NCBI GenBank assembly: GCA_033002965.1
Contig: JAURVB010004843.1
Location: forward strand, 39,818-103,817
Source of the DNA: Piper betle
Lineage: Eukaryota > Streptophyta > Magnoliopsida > Piperales > Piperaceae
Length of the DNA: 64,000 bases
Reading direction: 5' to 3'
In this document: one piece after another, positions 1-11,864 of the stretch
How positions within the stretch are numbered: the stretch's first letter is position 1
How the letters are laid out: the number at the start of each line of letters is the position of its first letter
Notes under the pieces: generated by a model
The model's database searches: none
What the model was told of the DNA's origin: nothing
The model's input: the letters and a program-made list of their open reading frames with translations, nothing else
Translations under genes and position numbers: made by a program

Positions 1-1110
1 AGAAACAGGGGAGAAGGTTGGGGGAAAAGAAATGGGTTGAAGTGTGGGGGTAGTTTCTTAATAAAAACTTGACTCACTCCTTACTCAAGTTAATATTATG
101 AAATACATCCCAAAAAATATTAAAAAATACAGTAAAATACAATCAAATAAAATAATCGAGTTTTAATTCGAATAACATGTTCTAAACCTAATAACCTACC
201 CAAAACTAATAAATAATGCATCCTAACATGGTAAATGACCTAAAACTAATTCTGTGATTCATTATATATATAAAAAATTAAATTGGGAAGCCAATTTATT
301 TTTATATATATAATGTATGTTTGTAGATGCTGGGAAACATTGTCTTTGTATATTTTTTGCATTTTGTAGAATGTAATCTTTTGTAATGTTATTAAATAAC
401 GATATTTTTTTTGTCTATTAATATTATTTTTAATATCATATCTATGTCACTTGGAACACAACCATGATATATCATACCTTTTTTTGTCTATTTACATAAT
501 TATAGCATCTTAAATTTTCATCAAATATTGACTACGTAGGATCCTGATGGATTTGAACCACCATCCTTCGAGAATTTCTCGAGTGCTCTACCAATTTTGA
601 GCTAAAGATCCACAAAAGTTTAAGTTATTGAAAAAAAGTTAACGTCATTCCAAAGCTGTCATTTCAGATAGACAACACATTCAAAAATGAAACAACATGG
701 GAAATTTACAAGAGAGGCACCTGATAAACTTTGACATATGGATTATGAATGTATTTCTAAAACTGAATAAGATAAGCAGCAGAAATTTGGGGGTCATGGT
801 CGTCGCAGTGGGCAACAACTTGAGGGAGGCCGCATTGAGAGTTATGGTTGTGAAAGTTTGTCTGAGCACACTTCAGGAACAACCATCACTCGAGTCAATA
901 TTATGAAATACATCTCAAAAATATAAAAAGTAGAATAAAATACCATAAAATAAAATATGTCATTAGAACTCGATTATTTTATTTTATGATATTTTACTAT
1001 AATTTTTAATTTTTTTGGGATTTTTCGTAATAATGACTCAAGTTGGGAGCGAATCAAGTTTTTATTACAAAACTACCCCTGCTAATTTCTTCTCCTCTGT
1101 TTTCCATCAC
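1..1110. mobile_element. Foldback / long-TIR transposable element, left end cut by window
   Basis: The first ~170 bases (GGGGTAGTTT at about 47, then an AT-rich arm to ~170) recur as an imperfect inverted copy at about 965-1080, which ends AAAACTACCCC. The similarity seems to continue outward, since ACAGGGGAGAAG near 6-17 matches the inverse of the stretch at 1085-1100, so the element probably starts at or before base 1. A third copy of the arm lies in direct orientation at about 887-960, which makes 887-1048 a near-palindrome by itself. No transposase is visible. Long inverted repeats of this kind occur in non-autonomous Mutator-like or foldback elements; the superfamily is inference because the left flank is missing. 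Confidence 0.55.
539..611 (-). tRNA. tRNA-like sequence, probably a pseudogene
   Basis: The minus strand folds as a cloverleaf. The 7-bp acceptor stem is GGATCTT/AGGATCC, the D stem GCTC/GAGC has a loop containing TTGG, and the T arm GGTGG/CCATC encloses TTCAAAT. The B-box-like GGTTCAAATCC is intact. The anticodon stem has one mismatch at its outer pair. The loop reads GAAATTC, with no T at position 33, so no normal anticodon can be read in the standard register. It resembles bacterial or organellar tRNAs (TAGCTCA...TTGGTAGAGCA) more than a specific nuclear tRNA. It lies inside the foldback element. Likely a dead tRNA or an organelle-derived relic. Confidence 0.45.
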
Positions 1111-1119
1111 GAGCACGAC

Positions 1120-1450
1120 AAAACGAGAGGGGGAGGGGTGGCAGACAGGAGCAGGAAGCCCAGGGTGGGTAGGTCAGGGAGCACGTGACAGCGGGGCGGG
1201 AAGGCCGAGGAGTGGGAGTGGGTGGTGGTAGCAGGGGGTGAACCCGGTCGTGGCAGCCAGCGGTCGTCGCAGGCGTGGAGGGGGAGCGGGTGCGAGAAGG
1301 TTGGCTGGGGTAGGTCTGGGAGAGCACGACGACGAGGGCGGGTAGGGTGGAGGCTAGGGCCGTGAAGGCTAGGGGAGGCGGGGTGGGTGGTGGCGGTAGG
1401 GGGTGAACCCGGCTATAGAGGCCGGCGGTCATCGTGGGTGGGGATTGGGG
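1120..1450. repeat. GC-rich tandem duplication (~175-bp unit)
   Basis: A G-rich island stands out from the AT-rich surroundings. A block around 1210-1265 (GTGGTGGTAGCAGGGGGTGA, then CCCGGTCGTGGCAGCC) recurs around 1380-1440 (GTGGTGGCGGTAGGGGGTGA, then CCCGGCTATAGAGGCC), a spacing of about 175 bases. Its reverse strand has an open frame rich in Pro, Thr and Ser, which is what a CCX-repetitive island would give by chance. I see no gene. It may be internal sequence of a transposable element. Confidence 0.5.
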
Positions 1451-1485
1451 GGGTGTTGGGAGATGGCCGTGGGCAACGGCTCATA

Positions 1486-1537
1486 GATGGCAGCGTTGGA
1501 ACGCTGCCATCAAGGGGCAGTGCATACCCACTGCCCC
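1486..1537. repeat. Two adjacent perfect hairpins
   Basis: Bases 1486-1497 (GATGGCAGCGTT) and 1500-1511 (AACGCTGCCATC) are perfect inverted repeats around GG. Immediately after, 1514-1522 (GGGGCAGTG) pairs with 1529-1537 (CACTGCCCC) over a 6-base loop. No T-run follows and this is a eukaryote, so a bacterial-type terminator is not implied. They may mark the end of a transposable element or a short hairpin RNA; function unknown. Confidence 0.6.
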
Positions 1538-1540
1538 CAT

Positions 1541-2807
1541 ATATATATATATAACTGATCTTTATTTAAATCTATTTATAGATATATATATAAATCTTTA
1601 TTAATTAGGGAAAAGATAAATCTTCTAAGATCCTTATCAGTTAAGGAGATATACCTAACTCCTTCTATATGAAGAGTATACACGTATAATTTTTTAAATA
1701 AGTTATTTTATAGAATTACAAAGAAGGAGAGATAGGTTATACAAAATAAGTTCGGTTCTAAAAATCAAACTTTGATCTGTGAAGATTATAGAGGCTTGAA
1801 TTGCATATAAAAACTTAGTCATCTTATATTACATTGATGCAAGTATTTCTAATCCCTAATCTAGTTCTAATTAATTATATTAAGATCTTATAGAAGCAGT
1901 GACAAAAATAGGAAGTGAATGCTCCAAATGACAGATCACCACAACCTATATTTCTTTAGCAGTTTCCTAATAATCTACGTCTATGGAATGCTAACAAAAC
2001 ATTTTGTTCTTACCTTATTAGTCAATTTTTTTATTAATTATCAACTCTTATATTAATAAATAAGAAGCCAACACCGGCTTTTGATTAAAAATAAGAAATT
2101 TAATTAATGAAAATACTTCTTATCTTCTTCTTTTTATTCTTCCACCAGATACTTAAAACGTGTGGAGACATAAACCCTAAATTAAGATCCATATGATTAT
2201 AAATGACAAAAAATTTTATAACTGGATATTTTTCATAACGTCAACTCTCCACCTTTTTTATGCTTAAGACTGAAAATACAAAAATATTGACAGAGTTAAG
2301 AAACATCCGTGGAGTTAAGTAATCAAAATATGATAAAAAATAAAATAATTACATTATATTTTTCCATTCAATTAAAATCTATCTTTAACGACTATCAAAA
2401 TTTATATTTAAAATATTAAATTATTATAGTCTGCCTAACTATAAAATTAAAATTTATTTGTAACATAAGTCGTACATGGCGTGACATTTTGACGAGTTTT
2501 TGAAAGAGTTGCATTGGAATCCTACCTAGATCACAATTTACATCCTTAGATGGTCTTAATATGTTGGTGCCCCAAATCTCCACAGCCCCATCTTCACAAA
2601 CAAATTGGATGACTCGTGAGTGGAATAGCCAACTATGTTCTTTAGCCTTATTCAATATGGTCCCCTTGAGTATATAGATATATATACAAATCATATTTAA
2701 AATTTTTATTTATATTGGTGTTGTTACTAACCTTTGGACTTTCACACTAAAAAATTGTACATGATTCTTAATTACATCAAATTTCATTATATAATTTTTA
2801 TTGGGAG
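1541..2807. other. AT-rich intergenic DNA, nothing recognised
   Basis: The sequence begins with a short TA run and is AT-rich throughout with stops in all frames. No open frame in it looks like a known protein, and I see no RNA gene. Confidence 0.5.
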
Positions 2808-3120
2808 CATAGTTTTAAAACTCTTTTTATTTTCCAAAACTCCTCTGTGGCTTACCGAGTCAAAATTCATGGATGACTCATGCTAATTGAATTATAATTA
2901 ACTTCTCGAATCATATAATAAAAGTTATCAAAACACACATTTTTTAGATTAGTTAAATTAATATTTTTAATTAACATAAACCATGTATTCATCAATTTCA
3001 AGTATCTAATAAGTAATGTATTTACCAATTTTATGTAACTTTTTATTTACATAATTGAAATTTTATATCCGAGTCGACTCAACTCGAATTGAGTCCAAAT
3101 TTTGAATTTTTAAACTATGC
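2808..3120. mobile_element. MITE-like element with inverted termini
   Basis: The stretch begins GCATAGTTTTAAAACTC and ends with the inverse of GCATAGTTTAAAAATTC, giving 17-bp imperfect terminal inverted repeats around about 280 bases with no coding capacity. The interior carries the CGAGTC / GACTCAACTCG type motifs seen in other elements of this window. No clear target-site duplication could be recognised. Confidence 0.5.
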
Positions 3121-4700
3121 TTGCAAGTCATAAATCATGCTCAAATGCTAATCCAAAACAGGGATGAAATTATAATCTCCTTGATGAAAAAATCATATTG
3201 CATAACTTCTTGGATATTTGAGCACTTATATGCATATTGTTGAGCTTAATATATATACATTAAGGTTTAGGGATTGAGAACAAATTGTAAGTTCGTAAAC
3301 GAGCAATATGGCTCATGTAGCATGCCAAAGCCTAGTTTGAATACTTCTATCAGAGGCCCTTCTTCAAATCCTTTTAGGCCCAGAAGTCAATATGACATGC
3401 GCTCGTTTTAGGCCCACCTTGGATATATCCTAGATTTCGAACAAGGGTTAACTGATTGAAAGCTAAATCAAACCCAAACTAAATAATACTTTGACTCCGC
3501 TACACTTAATTGTGCACTTCATCTTCCATTTTTTTCTTTCCCCAAAATACATGAATTCGGAGCCATTTAATTTTTCTTTTGGGCCCGGGCGAGTGGAGCT
3601 AAACTTTTGGTTACAGGTTGCAATATAAAGTTTTCTATAAAATCTTTAGATAAATTTATTATTATTTTTATTTTATCGTGGTTATAAAAGTGATAAAATT
3701 GATAAAATTATAAATGTCAAAAGAGGAGCAGAGGGATGAGCATTAGCAAAAAATAAATAGGATTAGATTTATTTTTTATATTGTTTTGTAGAAACTTTTT
3801 GAGTCAGGTTCCCACTTTATAATTTGCTAACGTTTTACCAAATAATTTTTAATCCATTATCATTACTAATTTATATTTTGGCAATGAAATAGCTCAAAAC
3901 AGCGCAATCAAACACCCTGTTAATTCAAATTCAGTATATTTTTCTTCAAATTCGAATAAAGCCTATAAGTACTAGTGCTAATTCAAATTTGAGACATGCT
4001 TAAACTAGTTTATGGTTTCTATTTTCAAAATCTTACTTATAATTTACACTTAAATTTAATTTTAAAATTAAAATATTTTAAATTAACATAATTATGTGCA
4101 TTAGGGCTGTCCTTTATTTCAAACTTCTCGTAACGGGGCAGCCAGTTTTGGGTATAAGAGCTACTCCTCTTGCTAAAAAGTAAAAATAATACTTATTAGC
4201 ACTAATCAACGAATTCATGAACAGTGCAACTTGCAGATGGAAGAATCAAACTTCTTCTTCTAACAACCACAGCAATGTGGAAAACTCCATCGAAGAAAGG
4301 CAAGAGAAATTGCCGATGTCTTTGTCATGACCTGCTTGACTTTGTCTTCTTCATCAAAACCTCCGGCTCGAGTTCCCAACAATGACGTGTCTGATAGGGT
4401 CCCTTCCCATGGAAGCTACCATTTTCTCCTAATATTGGTGGGATTAACTTGAACATGATAGTTCTAAGAAGAGCCCCACTCTGACGTATTAAGAAACGAT
4501 GAAACAAAGCAGTCATGGGTGATCCACTTTGGGGACGAGATAGAGACTCTAGCAAACCCCACGCTCTGTTTTTCGTTGCTTTTGAGGAGAATATACGAGC
4601 GCTGTCACCCATTCGAGTACTGCATAGCCTACCGCCTTCGTGAACCGTTTTTCTTTAGGTCTCGATAAGATCCTAATTTCTTCGCATCTATACATATTTT
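3121..4700. other. Intergenic DNA, no supported gene
   Basis: Mostly AT-rich. A GC-moderate block at 4240-4640 carries a 95-codon open frame on the minus strand (4325-4612) that resembles no family I know and has no visible splice partners. It may be a relic of a gene fragment; I do not call it a gene. Confidence 0.4.
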
Positions 4701-4706
4701 GTAATT

Positions 4707-5260
4707 ATTAAGTTTATTTTATATTAGTAGTAAATAATATTGGTGAATTATATATAAATTAATAAAAAAATTTATTTTTTAAATTAATTTTTAGATTAAG
4801 AGATCTTTAACACTTATTATAAGTTTTTTAGAGCCTAAAAGACTCAATAATAACATCAGAGCCAAATAAGTTTTGGTATTTATCAACATTGATTGTAGAT
4901 ATCTCCTTTATGATGTTTCTATCTCCTTCATCGATATTTTACCTGTAAGTAGGTGTTATATGACGATGATGATTTCGAGATGTCTGATATGTGAAGGGGA
5001 GTTATTAAGTTTATTTCATATTAGTCATAAATAATGTTGGTAAATTATATATAAACTAATATAAAAACTTTATTTTTTAAGTTAATTTTTAGATCAAGAA
5101 AAGTCCGTGACACCTATTAAAAGTCTATTTTAAGAACCCAAAGAACCCAACATCAATTCACTACATAGATGGTTTACGATTGTATGGAGGCCAGTGATAC
5201 TTATTAAAAGTTCTGTTTCGAAGCCCGAAGGGCCAACAGTAATTCATCAACCGTAATTCG
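4707..5260. repeat. Imperfect direct repeats (two ~150-bp copies and a partial third)
   Basis: The sequence starting TTATTAAGTTTATTTTATAT at about 4708 recurs as TTATTAAGTTTATTTCATAT at about 5003. Both continue through TTGGTRAATTATATATAAA and a TTTTTAGAT block to a CCNAAAGAACCCAAC-type end. A third, shorter similarity (ACTTATTAAAAGTTCTGTTT, then GAAGCCCGAAGGGCC) lies near 5190-5235. Copies spaced about 296 bases apart suggest old tandem transposon or LTR-derived DNA. Confidence 0.5.
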
Positions 5261-7500
5261 TCACAAGGATGGTTCATGGTTGTATGTATATGGGATGTAT
5301 ATAAGCATTAGAGGTATTGTTTGGGGGTTACAATGATATTAATTTGGGGCCATGATCTGGCTCCAACAATTAGGTAAGCACCTTATCCAACCTAAATCAA
5401 TGTCTGTGTTTTTGTTTTCTGTTCCTTGGTCTTCTGCATCGCCGTTAAGCTGTCCAAAGCTTGTAGAGGAAATAAGGGCAATTATAAGCATTCTAGCAAC
5501 AATGTAATAAATATTGTTGTGTTATGAAGACTTCTTTTTGTGGAAGATTATTAAATTAAATTTTAAAATATTGTTATCTCTGTTCTCGTTTCCACATTTT
5601 ATGATTCTTTTGTACAATGTCTTTTGTTCTAAAATATTATATGTCAAAAGTTTTTTAACCCACACCTCTCACTAATATACACACACAATGAATGATTGAG
5701 AAGAAGCGCCGCGCCCAACTATACGAAGAGTTATCCACTTACGTAAAACAAATATCACCCACTTATAGTACCATTGAACTCTAAAAAATCACCTAGTAAT
5801 AATAAGCGAGTCATTTTTAAAGCTTGATTGTATTAATTATTTAACTTAATACATATAACTTGACAATTTCACGAGTTATATTTAACTTATAATATTGTGT
5901 CTAGCACTGATGTATACACAAAAGCAATGTTGAAAGCAAAGACGGTTCCGACAATCACTTGTGGCCGGCGAGATGGGAGCTTTTTAATCAGTCACGACTC
6001 TGAAGCTCTTTCTTTTTCTCTCATACAAGTGTATATTTCTCCCATGCAACTCTTCAAAAAGTAGATTTGGACGTGACGAGATTCAACATATCCCCGTCTA
6101 CCTATCATTTTAGTAGACCAAAGCGGGTTCAGTACCACGTCAAATAAAATGGGGGCTCCATGGATGGGAATATTATCACTTACTCTTTTCACACGGCATA
6201 ATTCCAGCTTTTGCTCAATCTTTTGGCTTGCCGGAGTACAAAGCTTGAAAGTAATTAGATCAGCTGTATTAGTTTAACCTGATAAGAAAAAAATCTAATT
6301 CTGAATAAGTGAGGCCAAAAGATATTAAACAACTGTATGAAAAAAAAACTAATAAACTACTCAACTAAATGCAAGACAAATCTTGAAATCATTCCCAGTA
6401 CCTATCTTCTTCTTTCGTAGAATTCTTAAGATGGTCCTCACAAGGTCCCACAACCAAGCTTTATTTTATATAATATATATATATATATATATATTATTAT
6501 TATTATTTATGTGTGCTGATCTTCTAGACTTAGCTCCCCTGCCTTCCACGAAGATTCAGCCAGGTCGAAACGACATAACTTGGACCCCACTTATCTTGGT
6601 GACGTGGATGTCACACGCGTCGAAAAATGGTTCGCTGAGTTCTCCACATTTCCTCCCTCCTTTTCCCACCCGCACTGGGACCAACTCTCACCGGCCAGAT
6701 GTGCCCCTCGGCGGTTCATTAATTAATCGTACCTCCCACTACCACCGGGTTGGACTGGGTTGGGTTACTCATCTATCCTTCGTTTCAGCGGCCCATTGCA
6801 TGTCTTGGGTTCCAGTTTCTCGATCTCTATATATTTATAAAAATTATAAATGATCAAAAAATTAAAAGATTATTTTTAACAAATATCGTTGGCTCAAATT
6901 CAAAATAAATATTTATATACATATATTTAATTGATATTATTTATATGTTAATTTTTAAAGTAACTCTTTAGTGACAAGCGCACTTGTAATTAATTAATAT
7001 CATCAACAAAAAAATAGTATTTTTTTCTAATAAAAGATATTTATGTTAACCAACATATAATACAAATGCAGTACATATACTTAATGAATAAAATATTAGT
7101 AAAAATATTTACAAATATGATATAAAAAAGGCCTAAATTTTTATTTATTAATAAAAATATTAAGTCCATATACAAGTATCAAAAAAATTTTAAGTGCTGA
7201 TAAACTCATTTGAATATGATTGCTAAAATATAATGCTAAATTATGATAATTAATATTTTTAGTCAAAAAGGGTTAATATTTAGGAAAAGCAAAATAAGAA
7301 TATAAGTAGTATGAAAATTTAGCCCATCGGGTAGATTACATAATTGTAACATATTGTGTAGCTTAAATAAAATTAATCTTACCGTCCAGCGATTTTTGTA
7401 ATGTATAGGGTTCATATTAAACGTAACTGATAGCTAACGCTAATTTTTATCTTTTGTATTCTCCGCAGCCTAGACCGAACCGGACCGGGTGGCATATACT
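5261..7500. other. Intergenic DNA upstream of the NAC gene
   Basis: AT-rich with a TA/TTA microsatellite at about 6464-6508. A GC-richer patch at 6520-6800 contains GACGTGGATGTCACACGCGT, which has G-box-like cores, but I see no gene there. The last few hundred bases should contain the NAC promoter; a candidate TATA motif (CTATATATTATC) lies near 7508. Confidence 0.4.
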
Positions 7501-7820
7501 AACAATACTATATATTATCATCTAACCCAGGTCAAAAGTGTCATTTTCGTACCTTCTTCTCCCCGACGCGGTTACGCGGAGTATCCCCTCCCTCCTTTAA
7601 ATGGCCATCGTCGCCGACCGCACCCCGGCGCGGCTCTGCTCTGCTCCTCCTCCTCATCCAAAGCACTCACCTTTTTACCTCTTCTTCCTCTTCTCCGGCC
7701 ATCGATCAGTCCCTGCAATTTTTTGTTACGAAATCTCCTGACCGAGCGAGGTGGTTTGGCCGGAAACAGCTCGGAAAGTTGCAGTCTGTGGCCCGGTCTT
7801 TCGAGGTGGAACGAGCTGGG

Positions 7821-10800
7821 ATGGTGATGGCGGTGCTTCCCGGGGAGAACTACCCCGTGGGGTTCAGGTTTCGGCCGACGGACGGCGAGCTCATCAACCA
7901 CTACCTCCGACGCAAGATCAATGGCAAAGTGGGCGATATCGAGGTGATTCCGGAGGTGGATGTCTGCCGCTGCGAGCCCTGGGACTTGCCCAGTACGTTT
8001 CTTTGTTGTTCTTTGTTCTTGGAGAAACTTGAACCTGTTTGCTCCTTTTGTTGCGGTGTCGACGAGTGTTGTGAATTGAAATATATATGTAGGGGAAAAA
8101 ACGATGCTTTGAGCGATTTGAATTGAGTTGGGATTTGAAGAAATTTGATGCTTCTTGGTTGGTATTGAGCGATTTGGCGTTGAATCTATAGTGTGTTTTT
8201 GGTGTTTTGGTTGACGAAAGTCGGCACTTTTTGATGTTTTGAGTTGGATTACGTTGTGTTTGGGTTGATTTTTGATCTTTGTTGGGTGAAGGTAAATCGG
8301 TGATCAGGAACGGTGATCCGGAGTGGTTCTTCTTCTCGCCGTGCGAGAAGAAGTATCCCAACGGCCATCGGTCGAACAGGGCGACGGAGAAAGGGTATTG
8401 GAAGGCAACTGGGAAGGATAGGTGTATTAAGGTTAGGATGAATTTGATTGGGATGAAGAAGACGCTCGTCTTCTACCGTGGGAGGGCACCGAATGGTGAG
8501 CGGACTCCATGGATCATGCATGAATATAGAGCTACTGAGAAGGACCTTGATGGCACTGGGTCAGGACAGGTAAAACCCTTGTAAATCTTTAGTGTTGTTG
8601 TTTTCTTTTTCTTTTCTTTTCTTTTTTTGCCTTAGTAAGTACATGTTTTTCACGTTGCGTTTTTGTAATGTGGGAAATTGGTATATGATAGCCCGAAAAT
8701 AATTTTGGTGGAGGTCGTCTGAAGGATAAGGAATTTCAGGCTTTGATGTGATTTTTTCATGTTTGAGCTTTGCTATGGTTCGGGATATACTAGTAGAAGA
8801 AGCTCTTTGGTTGGGTGTTGTAGATGTTCGCTCATTTATGGTTTTAGAGAATCAACTGCATTGGGTGTTGTATATGTTTATTTATAATTTTGAGAATCAA
8901 CTGAAGTGATGTGGTGCCAGTTACACTCATGTTTTACAATGAGTGATTTATAGCATGATGCATCCATTCTTACTTTCAAATGTATGATTGTTTGTCGTTT
9001 ATTAGTGTAAATATCTCTGATCCACTTGTAAAATGCTGCATTTACTCATATTTTCTTGCATTATCTGTTACTGAAATTTAGTTGGCTATGTGTAGAGTGC
9101 CTTTGTTCTTTGTCGTCTCTTTCATAAGCCTGGTGAGAGAGCGGGAGTCCTACCAGTGAGGTGATGGATGAGAGAAATGTGAACTCCAATTATGGTGAGG
9201 TTGATCCAGGTGGCCTATCTCCACCCGCAATTAAATCATCTCCCAGTGGTACTCAACAACACGTTGGAGGTGTCAATGAAAAACCATCTCTAGTGAACCC
9301 AGCAATTTCTAGTCTTAACGTGAAAGATGAAATGTGCAATAACAATAGCAATATGGTTCCAGACCTTGGAGATCATGGAGGAGGTGCAACAGTTACAGAG
9401 GTAAACCGTTCTTGTGGTTGATAAAAAAGCGTACAACTTTAGTTTCTTATTCTAATGATAGGAAGTGGTTTGCCCAATTATTATTTATCTGGAAGCTACT
9501 TATTTTTGAATTGTGACATTTGCTAAGTGTGGCGATACTGATTAAATCTCATTCAAGCTTCATCTGCTGACATGCAAAATTGTTCTCTTAAAAATTTATG
9601 TGCTCTTTTTTCATTGCATTTGCCTTTTGTTGTATTGTCCATCCTTCTGTTTTTTAATGGTCCATATCCTAATTTTTTTGTTGATTCTTGATGGGTTTGC
9701 ACCAGTACAAGTTGAAATTAAATCACAGCATCTAATTGAAGTCTGAAAGATGTATTGTCTTGCAAGGATCATGATCTTGTTATCTGCAAACCTCTCTACT
9801 TTTCATTGATATGGTTCCAATCAGTGACTTTTTGTATGATACATGTTTAGCTTGTGCTCAATGAATTTTTGGAAGTTGTTCCTGTTGTTGGATAATGGTA
9901 TACGCACTCTAACTCCCAGTGATTTTTTATCTTTTGATTTCTGCTGATTTAGCAGTGCACCTTAATGCAGGTGCTCCGAGATTTAGGAATGAATGGTCTG
10001 CTGCCATCCGATCCTATTTGTAATAACGGTGGTATGCAGATGTCCTCTGACATTGTGCTTGGGCATCCTTTCTTGGATCCCCCATTCTATGATAATTTCG
10101 GTGTGGGGCAAATGGTTGATGGTAGCAGTTCCCCTGATAAAGATGCTTACATTACGGAGTTTCTGGATGGGATCCTTATAGATGATCAAGATGATTACTT
10201 GCATGATGAAATACCTGGTCATGTGAAATTTGATACTCCGGTAGCATGTCAAATTTCGCAGTCTGCACCTATGGAATGTGGTTCTACAAAGGATAGTGGT
10301 TCTTCCAGCAGCGATGTGGAAGGACCTGCAGAACTAGTACAGGTATGTTGTGCCTCTTATTCTCAATTCTTTTGATTTACTGATCTCTCTTGTTTGATTT
10401 CTCATTTTCATGTTTATTTCTGCATTATGATCAGTTTGATGGAAACATGATTGGCATGGACCTGTTTGTGATGCCTACTGAAATCCAGCCCTTCAATCCT
10501 GATGTGGAATCAACACAGAATTTGTTTTACAGCAATCCAGATATGATCAGTCAAAATACTTCTGCCCTCTGTAATGATAATGTGGTCAGCACTGGGATTG
10601 TGATTCGAGCCAGGCAGCAACACATTACAAAGCCTGTATATGTGAAGCAGGGCCTTGCCGCCCAAAGAATTCATCTCCAGACTCACTTCAACACAAGTGC
10701 TGGCCCTAGTATTCATTTATGTCATGGAACCAAGGAACAGACCTCTGAAATGTGGGAACTCTCTGCTCATTTGATTTCTTCTAGGGAAACTAGGACAAGG

Positions 10801-11864
10801 CTTGGGAGCCATGGTCATGATTCTCTATTGGCGGAGTTAGAGGTTTGTATTCATTACATAAATCTTTTATTTTTTAATCGAAGAACTATAGTTCATTCAC
10901 ACTAATAAATAAGATTTTACCCTAATAAGTATTAAATATGGGACTAAGTTACGGTTATCACAATCTACCTACCTTAAAAATTCCGTTTTTGAAATTCCTA
11001 CACTTGTCCCGTAGCTAGCCTTAGCGTATGTCTTTCTTGTTCTGTAGCCAATAGCCTAATTAACGTCCTTAACCCAGCCCATTATCTAATACAAAACCAA
11101 GTTAGTATTGATGTCACGTGCAACGACCCGGTTCAAAATGTAAATTAATGAGTTTTTAAGTTCTCTTCAAAAGTATTTAACAAAAATTGAAAATCTATAA
11201 TTTATTCTTACTAATAAATTGGATCATATATAAGTAGGTATTGGATGTAGGTATTGGATGTGGACTGAGTTGGGGTTATTACATACCACTAATAGATTGA
11301 AGTGGATAAGATTTTTTAGATAATCATGTGCACCATCCTTGGTACAAGCATTTTAATTTTTGGCAACTTTGTTGCAGGAAGGAGAGGATGTCCGAAGTAG
11401 TAGCAGTTCAAAAGCATCCACACCTGCATTAGCAGATGAAAAAGTAGCACATGGTGAAAATCATGGTAAGCTGTAGCATCCTTTAGTATTATTAATCTGT
11501 GATATTTAGCTTCTCTTATGTTACTTATAAGTTTAACCATGTATGAGGAAATTTATTTGCAGAAGGCGCATCTGAAATGCGGACACCTTCAATATCCACC
11601 AAAGATGTTGACAGATCTTTTCTCAATCAAAAAGAGACCTTCACTGCAAAGTTGGCTTCTGCGGCAAAGCCAAGATTACGGGTGAAGCAAAAGAAGGAAG
11701 AGTATGACTCAGCAATGGAAGTAAAGACACCAAAGCCCAGGCGGAGTCTTTCAAAGGTCTGCTATCATGTTTGTGCTGGTCTTCTCCTTGCCATGCCTTT
11801 GCTTGGTTTTGGGGTAAGGAGGTGCATCCAATCCGGATGCAACTATATGAATTATATGAAGTAG
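7821..11864 (+). CDS. Membrane-tethered NAC transcription factor (NTL type), frame break in exon 3
   Basis: Plant-specific NAC DNA-binding protein with a C-terminal membrane anchor. NAC proteins of this type are held in a membrane and released by proteolysis to enter the nucleus under stress (family knowledge). Exons: 7821-7992, 8292-8569, 9096-9400, 9971-10342, 10435-10842, 11378-11465, 11563-11864. Frames agree across all GT-AG introns. The NAC domain spans residues ~8 to ~165: [17 protein letters not shown] (A), [14 protein letters not shown] (B), [15 protein letters not shown] (C), [16 protein letters not shown] (D) and [11 protein letters not shown] (E). The acidic middle is low-complexity. 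The last exon ends with a basic stretch and a hydrophobic helix ([20 protein letters not shown]) 19 residues before the stop. Expected length is about 640 residues. Oddity: after LCRLFHKP the NAC frame meets TGA at 9162-9164, while the family-like downstream sequence ([10 protein letters not shown]) runs in another frame. Intron 5 carries repeat DNA. The first ATG in good context is at 7821; an in-frame ATG follows at 7827. Confidence 0.88.
10895..11290. repeat. Repeat DNA inside NAC intron 5
   Basis: Intron 5 (10843-11377) contains two related stretches. One at about 10901-10962 (ACTAATAAATAAG, then TATGGGACTAAGTTACGGTTAT) resembles another at about 11207-11285 (ACTAATAAATTGG, then TGTGGACTGAGTTGGGGTTAT). 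The second also has a GTAGGTATTGGAT 13-mer in tandem. This direct-repeat layout suggests a transposon insertion into the intron; the splice sites themselves look intact. Confidence 0.4.

Noticed and set aside
1082..1432. 116-codon Pro/Thr-rich open frame on the minus strand
   Set aside because: It results from the G-rich tandem duplication; composition is CCX-driven and it matches no family.
4325..4612. 95-codon minus-strand frame in a GC-moderate patch
   Set aside because: No domain, no splice partners and no recognisable homologue; noted as a possible relic only.
6383..6853. 156-codon plus-strand frame
   Set aside because: It runs through a TA microsatellite and mixed-composition DNA and looks like chance.
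9133..9209. 77-base mini-intron in NAC exon 3
   Set aside because: Donor and phase fit, but the sequence is purine-rich and would delete residues (GEVDP) that look conserved, so a frameshift is preferred; kept as the alternative in the finding.
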